This document shows, in pieces, positions 1 to 7,325 of a stretch of DNA of 64,000 nucleotides. The notes beneath the pieces are model-generated. The model was not told the DNA's origin. It did no database searches and saw only the letters and a list, made by a program, of their open reading frames with translations. Origin of the DNA: Saccharophagus sp. K07. GTDB lineage: Bacteria > Pseudomonadota > Gammaproteobacteria > Pseudomonadales > Cellvibrionaceae. Numbering within the stretch: position 1 is the first letter of the stretch; every line of letters starts with the position of its first letter. A program made the translations under genes and the position numbers. Location of the stretch: contig NZ_QRAI01000001.1 of NCBI RefSeq assembly GCF_014336955.1, positions 1,302,001 to 1,366,000 on the forward strand, read 5' to 3'.

Positions 1-1
1 T

Positions 2-1600
2 GGATCTCTGGAATTCGACAATGGTCGTTTCGATTTCGGGGTTGAAAAACGCTCTCTGGAAATGTCCGCTCAAGGATCTGATCGCTACATGGCGATGGGT
101 GACTGGGGTATTGCTAATGTTGGTGATATCCCTACGGATTTGTTCGAGTTCTATAACCTGTCCGATTTTGATGACTATGATGCGTCACAGTCATTCCAAT
201 TCGGCTTCAAAGGCAATGCTGAAGACCTCGCGCAAGCCTTGGTTGATCGCTATGGCACTGAGGACAATGGTTATGTAGTTGCCTACAACCCGAACATGTC
301 TTTGAATGACCGGGTTAAAGAGGATATTACTGCCGCTTATGTTCAAGCGCATTTGCAAGGTGCTCTTGGTAACTTCGAAACAAACACCATGATTGGTTTG
401 CGTTATGAAACCACTGATGTGACTTCTGTTTCGGATATGCTGGTTCCCAAGTATCTCCAGTGGCAGGATAACAACGACTTCCAGGTCATCCGAGCTGATG
501 AAATTACTCCGTTCTCTGCTAAAGCAAGCTATGACAACTTGTTGCCAAGCATCGACTTTGACATCAAGTTCTCTGAAGACCTCGTAGGTCGCGCTTCTTA
601 CAGCAAAACCATTGCTCGTACTGGTTTCGGTAACCTGACTGCGTCCGCGAGTAACTTCTCTGCAGGTGGCGGTTCCGTATATAACGGTTCTCAGCCTACC
701 GTTAGCTTGGGTAACCCAGGGTTGATTCCTCTGGAATCCAACAATATGGATGTGTCTTTGGAATGGTATTTTGCTGACACAAGTTATGCGTCTATCGGTT
801 TCTTCGAGAAGCGTGTAAATAACTTCGTTGGAACAGAGCAAACTATTCGCCCATTGTCGGAATTTGGTCTGATTCAAGACGTAACCAGCGGTCCACGAGT
901 GCAAGAGGCAGCTGCTGAGTTGGAGAGATTGGGTATCCCGCTCAACGATACTTCTCTGTTTACTATGACTGCGCTGATTGCTAATAACGAGGACCCGACC
1001 AGATATTCAGCTGCAATTGCAGCTGACAACCAAACTGCTTTCGAGCAGGAGATTGCCTTCCTGTATGACATCGACGCAGTAGCTGATGACCCAGAAACTG
1101 TTTGGCAAGTTAGCCAGCCTGTTAACAACAGAGAAGCCAAGTTGTACGGTTCTGAATTGGCTGTTCAGCACTTCTTTGGTGAGACTGGTTTCGGCGTAAT
1201 GGCCAACTACACCCTGGTTCGTGGTGACGTGAAATATAACGACACTGCTCCTCCAACCGAGGCTCAATTTGCTCTGTTGGGCTTGAGCGATACTGCCAAC
1301 TTGGTATTGATGTACGAAAACTATGGTTTGCAGGCTCGTTTGGCTTACAACTGGCGTGACAAGTACCTGAGCAACGCTAGCCGCAGCAACGCTCGTAACC
1401 CTGTGTATGTTGAAGACTACTTCCAAATCGACTTCAGCATCAGCTACGAGATCCCAGCTGTTGAAGGCTTGAACGTGTCATTGGAAGGCTGGAACATCAC
1501 TGGCGAAAACATTCGCACTCACGGCCGCTCCAAGGCAATGGTTGAAGAGTTGTATGATCTGGGAGCTCGTTACGCTCTCGGAGTTCGCTACACCTTCTAA
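2..1600 (+). CDS. TonB-dependent receptor, C-terminal part (5' end outside window)
   Basis: The frame is open from base 2 with no convincing start, so the gene begins upstream; 532 residues are visible. They form the outer-membrane beta-barrel of a TonB-dependent receptor: alternating aromatic strands, the typical block GNPGLIPLESNNMD followed by an aromatic strand, and a C-terminal strand ending in phenylalanine (GVRYTF). The plug and TonB box are not visible. It resembles the large receptors of Xanthomonas, Caulobacter and Cellvibrio that import oligosaccharides. The same-strand genes that follow (SapC, cupin-like, halogenase-like, DUF6445) are frequent neighbours of such receptors. Substrate unknown. 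A terminator separates it from SapC, so the downstream genes may depend on readthrough or their own promoter. Confidence 0.9.
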   Translation, partial: GSLEFDNGRFDFGVEKRSLEMSAQGSDRYMAMGDWGIANVGDIPTDLFEFYNLSDFDDYDASQSFQFGFKGNAEDLAQALVDRYGTEDNGYVVAYNPNMSLNDRVKEDITAAYVQAHLQGALGNFETNTMIGLRYETTDVTSVSDMLVPKYLQWQDNNDFQVIRADEITPFSAKASYDNLLPSIDFDIKFSEDLVGRASYSKTIARTGFGNLTASASNFSAGGGSVYNGSQPTVSLGNPGLIPLESNNMDVSLEWYFADTSYASIGFFEKRVNNFVGTEQTIRPLSEFGLIQDVTSGPRVQEAAAELERLGIPLNDTSLFTMTALIANNEDPTRYSAAIAADNQTAFEQEIAFLYDIDAVADDPETVWQVSQPVNNREAKLYGSELAVQHFFGETGFGVMANYTLVRGDVKYNDTAPPTEAQFALLGLSDTANLVLMYENYGLQARLAYNWRDKYLSNASRSNARNPVYVEDYFQIDFSISYEIPAVEGLNVSLEGWNITGENIRTHGRSKAMVEELYDLGARYALGVRYTF

Positions 1601-1634
1601 TGCATTGCTATTGAGTTGACAGTTGTTATCATAC

Positions 1635-1664
1635 AAGGCCGCTGCAAAGCGGCCTTTTTATTTT
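1635..1664 (+). terminator. Rho-independent terminator after the TonB-dependent receptor
   Basis: Perfect 8-bp stem AAGGCCGC/GCGGCCTT (1635-1642 with 1649-1656) around a 6-base loop, followed by a T-rich tract. It lies 34 bases after the receptor stop and should end most of that transcript. Confidence 0.85.
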
Positions 1665-1687
1665 TGGTCTTGTCGTGAGCGTCTCAA

Positions 1688-2434
1688 ATGCCTAAGTACG
1701 TTTTATTAAATAATGTCGAACACAAGGATTTAAGGGTAAAACTGGGTTACTCAACCGCTTATGGGGACAATGTTGCTAGCACACTGACATTTCCCTCCGA
1801 ATTTGGAGATGTTCACAAGGAATATCCCATTCTTTTCCAAAAGAACTCGGAAACAGGAAAATTTCAATCAATCGTCTTGCTGGGTTTTAAAAAGGGAGAG
1901 AATCTTTTTTTGAGTAGTAATGATAAGGGCATAAATCCTGGTTGGAATGCAAACTATGTTCCTGGAATTGTCGCGCGAGGGCCGTTTTTAATAGGTTTTC
2001 AGGATCAATCCTCGCTGGGCGGAAGTGAGCAGGAGCCTGTAATTTATGTGGATATGGAGAGTCCCAGAGTGGGTTATGAAGAGGGGGAGCGAGTTTTTCG
2101 AGAATTTGGCGGCGCAACTCCTTACCTGGAAAATATCAGTGATATTTTGCGTGGAATTCACGCAGGCATGGAAATCAGCAATGCCATGTTTGCCATATTT
2201 GAAGAGTTTGGGCTAATTGAACCGATTGCCATCAAAATTGAGCTGAATAACGGCGAAAAATACAGCGTCGAAGGAAATTATACGATTAGCGAAGAGCGTC
2301 TTAGAAGTTTGGATGGCGCTGCTCTTGAAAAGTTAAATCGATCTGGTTTTCTTCAGGGTGCTTTTTTGGTTTTGTCCTCATTAGGAAACGTAAAAAGATT
2401 GATTGACATCAAAAATGCCAGCTTGAATGTATGA
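1688..2434 (+). CDS. SapC family protein
   Basis: 248-residue soluble protein of the SapC family (named after a Campylobacter S-layer-associated protein). The N-terminal region has the family pattern of a conserved His and aromatics (LNNVEHKDLRVK), then EYPILFQK and the block GWNANYVPGIVARGPF. No signal peptide or membrane segment is evident, so it is probably cytoplasmic. The biochemical role of the family is unknown; in proteobacteria it recurs beside TonB-dependent receptors and tryptophan-halogenase-like genes, as here. The next gene starts 28 bases after the stop, suggesting co-transcription. Family call is firm, function is not. Confidence 0.85.
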   Translation: MPKYVLLNNVEHKDLRVKLGYSTAYGDNVASTLTFPSEFGDVHKEYPILFQKNSETGKFQSIVLLGFKKGENLFLSSNDKGINPGWNANYVPGIVARGPFLIGFQDQSSLGGSEQEPVIYVDMESPRVGYEEGERVFREFGGATPYLENISDILRGIHAGMEISNAMFAIFEEFGLIEPIAIKIELNNGEKYSVEGNYTISEERLRSLDGAALEKLNRSGFLQGAFLVLSSLGNVKRLIDIKNASLNV

Positions 2435-2462
2435 GATGTTGAATGCATCGGGAGGGCTTGAA

Positions 2463-3512
2463 ATGTCCGAGATGATTGTTGCTAATAAGGTTGAGCAAAT
2501 AGAAGGATTTAATGCGGATAATATTCCGGATGAAATCTTTTGCTCTGATAAGCCGGTGCTTATCAAACAAGCGGTTCGAGATTGGCCGTTGGTAAAGGCA
2601 GGTATGCAGTCAGTTGCATCTGCAATTGATATTTTGCGGCAGCATTATTCCGGTCATCCGGCCCCAGTTTATTTTGCTGATGCAGAAACGAAAGGGTATC
2701 TTGCATACAATCAAGACGTAAGTGCTCTTAATTTTAAATCGCAAAAGGCGGATCTTGCGGTTGTTCTGAATGAGTTGCTTGAATTTTCGGAAATCCCTAA
2801 TCCGCCAGTTCGATATATTCCTTCTAATATTGCGGATGTGTTTTTCCCTGGTCTGCGTGCGGCGCATGAGATCAATTTCAATAAACAATGTTTTGTTAAT
2901 GCGCCTCTAAGTAACGCAAATCTGTTGTACGGCATTTGGATTGGTAATAGAACCACAGCACCGTGTCATTACGATGCCCAATCCAATATGGCGTGCTGTG
3001 TGGCGGGCCAACGACGCTTTACTTTATTTCCGCCCGAACAAATTCACAATCTGTACCCCGGGCCATTGGATCTCACGCCTGGTGGGCCTGCCATATCAAT
3101 GGTGGATTTCCGCAATCCCGATTTTGACCGATATCCACGATTTGCCGAAGCTGTAAAAGCAGGTTTGGTCGCCGAAATGGAACCGGGAGATGTTCTATAC
3201 ATCCCGTGTATGTGGTGGCATCACGTAGAGTCTCTGGCCCCATTCAATATTCTGATTCAATACTGGTGGAACACCTTTCCAAAGGTGCAGGGGCAAGCTA
3301 TTAACGCTTTCGAGCTGGCTTTGTTATCCATTAGGGATCGGCCCATGCAGGAAAAAATGGCCTGGAAACACATATTTGATTATTACATTTTTGGCGATTC
3401 CAATATCCCTCGCGAACACATTCCAAATTCTGCCTGGGGTACTTTAGGAACTATTGATGACGCGCTCGCCAGACAAATGCGAACCAAAATTATCAACAAA
3501 TTAAACAGATAA
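2463..3512 (+). CDS. Cupin-like (JmjC-type) Fe(II)/2-oxoglutarate oxygenase family protein
   Basis: 349 residues when started at the ATG at 2463, which has a GGAGG site at 2451-2455. An ATG at 2427 is in frame but overlaps the SapC end and has no such site. The fold is Cupin_8/JmjC-like: the HxD part of an iron site appears in TAPCHYDAQSN, with the distal histidine in MWWHHVESL. The block PGDVLYIPCMWWHH is characteristic of the family (hydroxylases related to FIH and JMJD5). It probably hydroxylates a protein or small molecule; the substrate cannot be read from sequence. Third gene of the receptor-SapC-halogenase cluster. Confidence 0.85.
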   Translation: MSEMIVANKVEQIEGFNADNIPDEIFCSDKPVLIKQAVRDWPLVKAGMQSVASAIDILRQHYSGHPAPVYFADAETKGYLAYNQDVSALNFKSQKADLAVVLNELLEFSEIPNPPVRYIPSNIADVFFPGLRAAHEINFNKQCFVNAPLSNANLLYGIWIGNRTTAPCHYDAQSNMACCVAGQRRFTLFPPEQIHNLYPGPLDLTPGGPAISMVDFRNPDFDRYPRFAEAVKAGLVAEMEPGDVLYIPCMWWHHVESLAPFNILIQYWWNTFPKVQGQAINAFELALLSIRDRPMQEKMAWKHIFDYYIFGDSNIPREHIPNSAWGTLGTIDDALARQMRTKIINKLNR

Positions 3513-3585
3513 ATCAGTTGATATTTGTTGAAAATAAATTCATTAGCGGCATTGGGCCGATAAATCAATCAGAGCTTTGTTAATC

Positions 3586-5070
3586 ATGATTAAAAGGGTT
3601 GTTATCGCAGGGGGCGGTACTGCGGGGTGGATTACCGCTGCTGCACTTTCAATTCAAATGGGAGAGCTTTTAGAAATTATCCTGATTGAATCAGATGCTA
3701 TTGGCACAGTGGGTGTCGGCGAAGCTTCTATTCCGCCCATGCGAACATTTCATAAGCTGTTGCGAATCGATGAACAGGAGTTTATGAAAGCCACCTCCGC
3801 CACGTTCAAGCTTGGTATTAGCTTTGAAAATTGGGGAGCGCTTGGTGATCACTATTTGCACGCATTCGGCAAAGCGGGTAAGGAAACATGGCTGGCTGAT
3901 TTCCATCATTTTTGGCTATGTGCAAAAGAAAAAGGATTGGCGAATGATGAAATTGGCGAGTACTGCATTGAGCATCAGGCGGCCAAAGCCAATAAGTTTG
4001 CTACCAGCCCTGATTCACCGATAAGTTATGCATATCATCTGGATGCAGGGCGTTATGCCGGTTTTCTGCGCAAAATAAGCGAAGAAAAAGGCGTAACGCG
4101 GATCGAAGGAAAAATTACTCGAATCAATCAAAACAGTTCCACGGGTTTTATTGAGTCAATTGATCTTGAATCGGGCTTGTCGATCAAGGGTGATCTTTTT
4201 GTGGATTGTACGGGCTTTAGAGGTCTCTTGATTGAGCAGACTCTCCATACCGGGTATGAAGATTGGTCGCACTGGCTTCCGTGTGATTCGGCCGTTGCTG
4301 TGCAAACGACAGCGGTGGAACCTGCAATACCCTATACCCGCTCTATATCTCGAGATTATGGTTGGCAGTGGCGGATCCCTCTGCAGCACCGCGTAGGTAA
4401 TGGCTTGGTTTATTGCAGTCGTTATTTATCGGATGAGAAGGCTAAAGAGAATTTGTTGCAAAATGTGGTTGGGGATCCTTTGTCACAACCACGAGTCATC
4501 AAGTTTAAGACAGGAAAACGCCGGAAATTCTGGAATAAAAATTGTGTCGCCATCGGACTTTCGAGTGGATTTTTGGAGCCCTTGGAGTCGACAAGTATTC
4601 ATCTGATTATGATGGGTGTTACACGTCTGATGCAGCTATTCCCATTCTCGGGCATCAATGACTCAATTGTGAATCACTATAACCAAGCGTCCAGCGACGA
4701 ATTTGAGCAGATTCGAGACTTTATCATTCTTCACTATAAGGCCACTTCCAGAGAAGATACGGCCTTCTGGCGGTTTTGTAAAAATATGGAAATCCCCGAT
4801 ACCTTGCGTCAGCGGATGAATTTGTTTGTGGAAAACGCTCAGGCATACCAAGCTGGAGGAGAATTGTTCCGGGTTGATTCATGGTTGCAGGTGATGATGG
4901 GGCAGGGAATTATGCCCAAGTCATACCATCCGTTTGCCAGATTGATGCCGGATAATCATTTGCGCGAGTTTCTGGGACAATTGAAATCGCAGGTTGCTCA
5001 AGTGGTGAATAGACTTCCAGAGCACGAAACTTTTATCAAATCCTATTGCGCTTTCAGTGGAACCAAATAG
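3586..5070 (+). CDS. Flavin-dependent tryptophan halogenase family protein
   Basis: 494 residues from the ATG at 3586; an in-frame TTG nine bases earlier is less likely. Family hallmarks are present: the FAD-binding GGGTAGW near residues 9-15, the halogenase motif WxWxIP in YGWQWRIPLQ, a lysine at about position 75 (ATFKLGI) matching the catalytic Lys79 of PrnA, and EPLESTSI carrying the Glu/Ser pair near the active site. Known members use FADH2, O2 and halide to halogenate tryptophan or other indoles. Many proteins in TonB-receptor clusters share the motifs but have no proven substrate, and no flavin reductase or natural-product synthase is adjacent. DUF6445 starts 5 bases downstream, so they form one operon. 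Confidence 0.88.
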   Translation: MIKRVVIAGGGTAGWITAAALSIQMGELLEIILIESDAIGTVGVGEASIPPMRTFHKLLRIDEQEFMKATSATFKLGISFENWGALGDHYLHAFGKAGKETWLADFHHFWLCAKEKGLANDEIGEYCIEHQAAKANKFATSPDSPISYAYHLDAGRYAGFLRKISEEKGVTRIEGKITRINQNSSTGFIESIDLESGLSIKGDLFVDCTGFRGLLIEQTLHTGYEDWSHWLPCDSAVAVQTTAVEPAIPYTRSISRDYGWQWRIPLQHRVGNGLVYCSRYLSDEKAKENLLQNVVGDPLSQPRVIKFKTGKRRKFWNKNCVAIGLSSGFLEPLESTSIHLIMMGVTRLMQLFPFSGINDSIVNHYNQASSDEFEQIRDFIILHYKATSREDTAFWRFCKNMEIPDTLRQRMNLFVENAQAYQAGGELFRVDSWLQVMMGQGIMPKSYHPFARLMPDNHLREFLGQLKSQVAQVVNRLPEHETFIKSYCAFSGTK

Positions 5071-5075
5071 TTATC

Positions 5076-5786
5076 ATGTCTGATTCTGTGATCGATATAG
5101 CTCCACATCCCCAAATATCTGTCAGAATACACTTTATCGGTGCGGAAAAGACGCCGTTACTGATTATCGATAATTTGGTGGCAGATCCAGAAGCATTGAT
5201 CGATGTGGCGGTCCGATCAAACTTTACGCCTTATGGGCGTTTTTTTCCTGGGGTTCGTGCGCGCGCCCCTATGGAGTATGAGACATTTTTGCGGCAGGTT
5301 TTAACACCTTATTTAAAAGAGCATTTTGCGCTGGGGGAGCGGGAGTTGAAATTTGTGATGTGTCACTACTCTCTTGTCACCACTCCCGCCAATAGACTGA
5401 ATATGTTGCAGCGTATTCCTCATTTTGACTCTGTGGAGCCGAATGGCTTGGCGTCGGTTCACTATCTGTTTAAGAAGGATCTTGGTGGGACAGCATTTTA
5501 TCGCCATCGAAAAACGGGATATGAAAGCATTGACCTGGGTCGACAGGAAAGTTATTTCCGCTCTCTGGAAGGGGAGAACGACGGCCCTAATTTGCCTGAT
5601 GCAAAATATATTAACGGTGATACCGCTCTTTATGAGCAGCTGCTTAATGTGGAGGCGTGTTTTAATCGTCTAATTATTTACCCGCGCAATTCTTTGCATT
5701 CTGGGTCAATTGGTGAGAATTTTGTGCCTGACCCAAATCCTGCAACTGGGCGTTTATCAATTAATACTTTTATCGATATGGTGTAA
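5076..5786 (+). CDS. DUF6445 family protein
   Basis: 236 residues from the ATG at 5076, just after the halogenase stop; an in-frame TTG at 5046 lies inside the halogenase and is rejected. It resembles the DUF6445 proteins found next to tryptophan-halogenase-like genes. Visible features include HFDSVEPNGLASVHYL, a GTAFYRH block and a late YPRNSLHSGSI segment. Conserved His/Asp followed by a late Arg and His recalls the double-stranded beta-helix of 2-oxoglutarate oxygenases, but this is inference. No signal peptide. Probable last gene of the operon. Confidence 0.7.
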   Translation: MSDSVIDIAPHPQISVRIHFIGAEKTPLLIIDNLVADPEALIDVAVRSNFTPYGRFFPGVRARAPMEYETFLRQVLTPYLKEHFALGERELKFVMCHYSLVTTPANRLNMLQRIPHFDSVEPNGLASVHYLFKKDLGGTAFYRHRKTGYESIDLGRQESYFRSLEGENDGPNLPDAKYINGDTALYEQLLNVEACFNRLIIYPRNSLHSGSIGENFVPDPNPATGRLSINTFIDMV

Positions 5787-5842
5787 CTGCTGATCAAACC
5801 CTCTTGCGCAACGTCACGGTTTTGGTTGACTCTAACTGAGGT

Positions 5843-5864
5843 GCCCGTCAGAAATCTGACGGGC
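5843..5864. terminator. Hairpin between convergent genes
   Basis: Near-perfect inverted repeat GCCCGTCAGA/TCTGACGGGC with a tiny loop between the DUF6445 gene (+) and the gene at 5873-6394 (-). No strong T-tract on either strand, so it may act as a bidirectional terminator or a transcript-end stabiliser. Confidence 0.55.
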
Positions 5865-5872
5865 CAGATACA

Positions 5873-6394
5873 TCATTTCTTGTATATACGGAAATTATTG
5901 CAGTCTCCCTCTGAACGATAGTTGGCATTTTCTCCGGAAAGAGTGCACCAGTTACTTTGGTTGGTTTTGGAAACTACCAATAGTGCTTTGCCATCTTTGG
6001 CGATCTCATAAGCAACCGTATTGCCGCTACCAGCGATCCCTCTTTGTGTGCAACCGGGAGTTGTGCCGGTACGGGGGTCGTTGAACTCACAAACTTTGGT
6101 TCCTGGTGCCGGATCGCTGCCGACAAAGCGTATGTCGGGAGTGACACAGTTTCCGTAGTTGGCATACTGGTTATTGTTAATCGTGAGTGAACATGAAGGG
6201 GCTACTTTTGCTTGTACGGTGACTGTCTTTGTTGCCAATACGCCATTAGCTTGGCAAGTAAAAGTATTGGTGAATGTTTGATTGTTAATCGAAAGGCCGC
6301 TCGGGATCCAAGTGCAGTCTTCTGCGTTTGCGCTGATTGAGAATGATCCTATGAATGCGGCAAGAGTGAAGGATGCAAGTGTAAATTTTTTCAT
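5873..6394 (-). CDS. Secreted cysteine-rich protein of unknown function
   Basis: 173 residues with a clear Sec signal peptide (MKKFTLASFTLAAFIGSFSI, cleavage likely after SANA) and a good AGGAG site upstream. The mature part has eight cysteines, suited to four disulfides, and reads as a small exported beta-rich domain with Asn/Thr-rich stretches (SINNQTFTNTF, TINNNQYANYGNC). I recognise no family. It is followed by the hairpin at 5843-5864. The upstream gene on the same strand (6509-7111) is also of unknown function; the 114-base gap with a hairpin makes co-transcription uncertain. Confidence 0.75.
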   Translation of the reverse strand: MKKFTLASFTLAAFIGSFSISANAEDCTWIPSGLSINNQTFTNTFTCQANGVLATKTVTVQAKVAPSCSLTINNNQYANYGNCVTPDIRFVGSDPAPGTKVCEFNDPRTGTTPGCTQRGIAGSGNTVAYEIAKDGKALLVVSKTNQSNWCTLSGENANYRSEGDCNNFRIYKK

Positions 6395-6474
6395 AACTGT
6401 CTCCTAATTAATAATGATATTTCCATGATTGTCAGCAATACTCCAAGCTGACTCATTTCCATCCGCTGGAAATG

Positions 6475-6500
6475 ATTTTCGACATGCCAATGTCGAAAAT
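6475..6500 (-). terminator. Hairpin downstream of the 6509-7111 gene
   Basis: Perfect 11-bp stem ATTTTCGACAT/ATGTCGAAAAT with a 4-base loop, starting 8 bases after the stop of the minus-strand gene. The A/T-rich base of the stem gives some terminator character; no separate long T-tract. Confidence 0.55.
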
Positions 6501-6508
6501 TCCTAGTT

Positions 6509-7111
6509 TTATTTTTTGTCACTTATGTAAAGTACGGCTATGCCGCTCGGGGTATTGAGATCAAAGGCAACACTCAGTTCTTGAGATTCAGACATAAGTC
6601 TTTCCACGAGTTTATTTGTTATATCGTCTCTTTGGTTCTCGTCATTCAGAAGGAAAGAAAGTTTGCACTGAATGCCTTCGCATTGGGCTTCGGAGAGCAC
6701 AAAGCCGGCTAGCGACTCCTCTTCACTAAATAGATTTATATAATAATTTTCCTTTTCAAAAGCCCAGTGAGGATTAGGCTCTTCCATGTAATTCGGCTCG
6801 AGCACTGAAATTTCCTCATTAGAATCGGAGTTCGTCTTATCATGGGTGTCAAGCTCCGAAATCGGCTGGGTTTCGATTGATATTTGTGAAATGCGTGTTT
6901 CGTCCTTTATTTCATGAGGCTTTTCATTGTTTGTTATTAGATTGTTGGTTGTAACAGGAGAGTTGGGATGCGTGGGCGTGATGTTTGTTGCTTGTTGAGG
7001 GTGCCCTATTATTTCTTCATCTTCAGAATTTGATGGGTAATAAAAATAGGCAAGGGTTGCGATAAGAAGCGAAATGCCAAGTATGGTGTATTTTTTAAGC
7101 AAAGATGGCAT
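6509..7111 (-). CDS. Membrane-anchored protein of unknown function
   Basis: 200 residues if started at the ATG at 7111, which has AAAGGA about 8 bases upstream; an ATG at 7141 in the same frame has a weaker site. The N-terminus is a single transmembrane anchor (YTILGISLLIATLAYFYY). It is followed by a long acidic, Asn/Thr/Ser/Glu-rich linker and a compact C-terminal domain of about 80 residues starting near HWAFEKENYY, with two cysteines (AQCEGIQCKLSF). The likely topology places the C-terminal domain in the periplasm. No family recognised. Confidence 0.65.
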   Translation of the reverse strand: MPSLLKKYTILGISLLIATLAYFYYPSNSEDEEIIGHPQQATNITPTHPNSPVTTNNLITNNEKPHEIKDETRISQISIETQPISELDTHDKTNSDSNEEISVLEPNYMEEPNPHWAFEKENYYINLFSEEESLAGFVLSEAQCEGIQCKLSFLLNDENQRDDITNKLVERLMSESQELSVAFDLNTPSGIAVLYISDKK

Positions 7112-7279
7112 CAGAAAAATCCTTTTAATTTTGGTTGGCATTGGAATTCTTCAATGCTTTGTTGAATTTGTTAAGTTGTTATTTGGTGGGCGCATTATAT
7201 GCGATTGAGGGATGCTTGCAATAAGCACGGGAAAAGAATGGCGCAGAAATTTTTGATATGGCGGTGTGGAATTTAATGA

Positions 7280-7308
7280 AAGCTAAGAATCTGAGAGACT
7301 CTTAGCTT
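7280..7308 (-). terminator. Hairpin after the acetylesterase gene
   Basis: Perfect 9-bp stem AAGCTAAGA/TCTTAGCTT (7280-7288 with 7300-7308), 18 bases past the stop of the minus-strand acetylesterase gene; followed on that strand by a short T-rich stretch. Confidence 0.6.
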
Positions 7309-7325
7309 CGCTCTTTGATTGCGGC

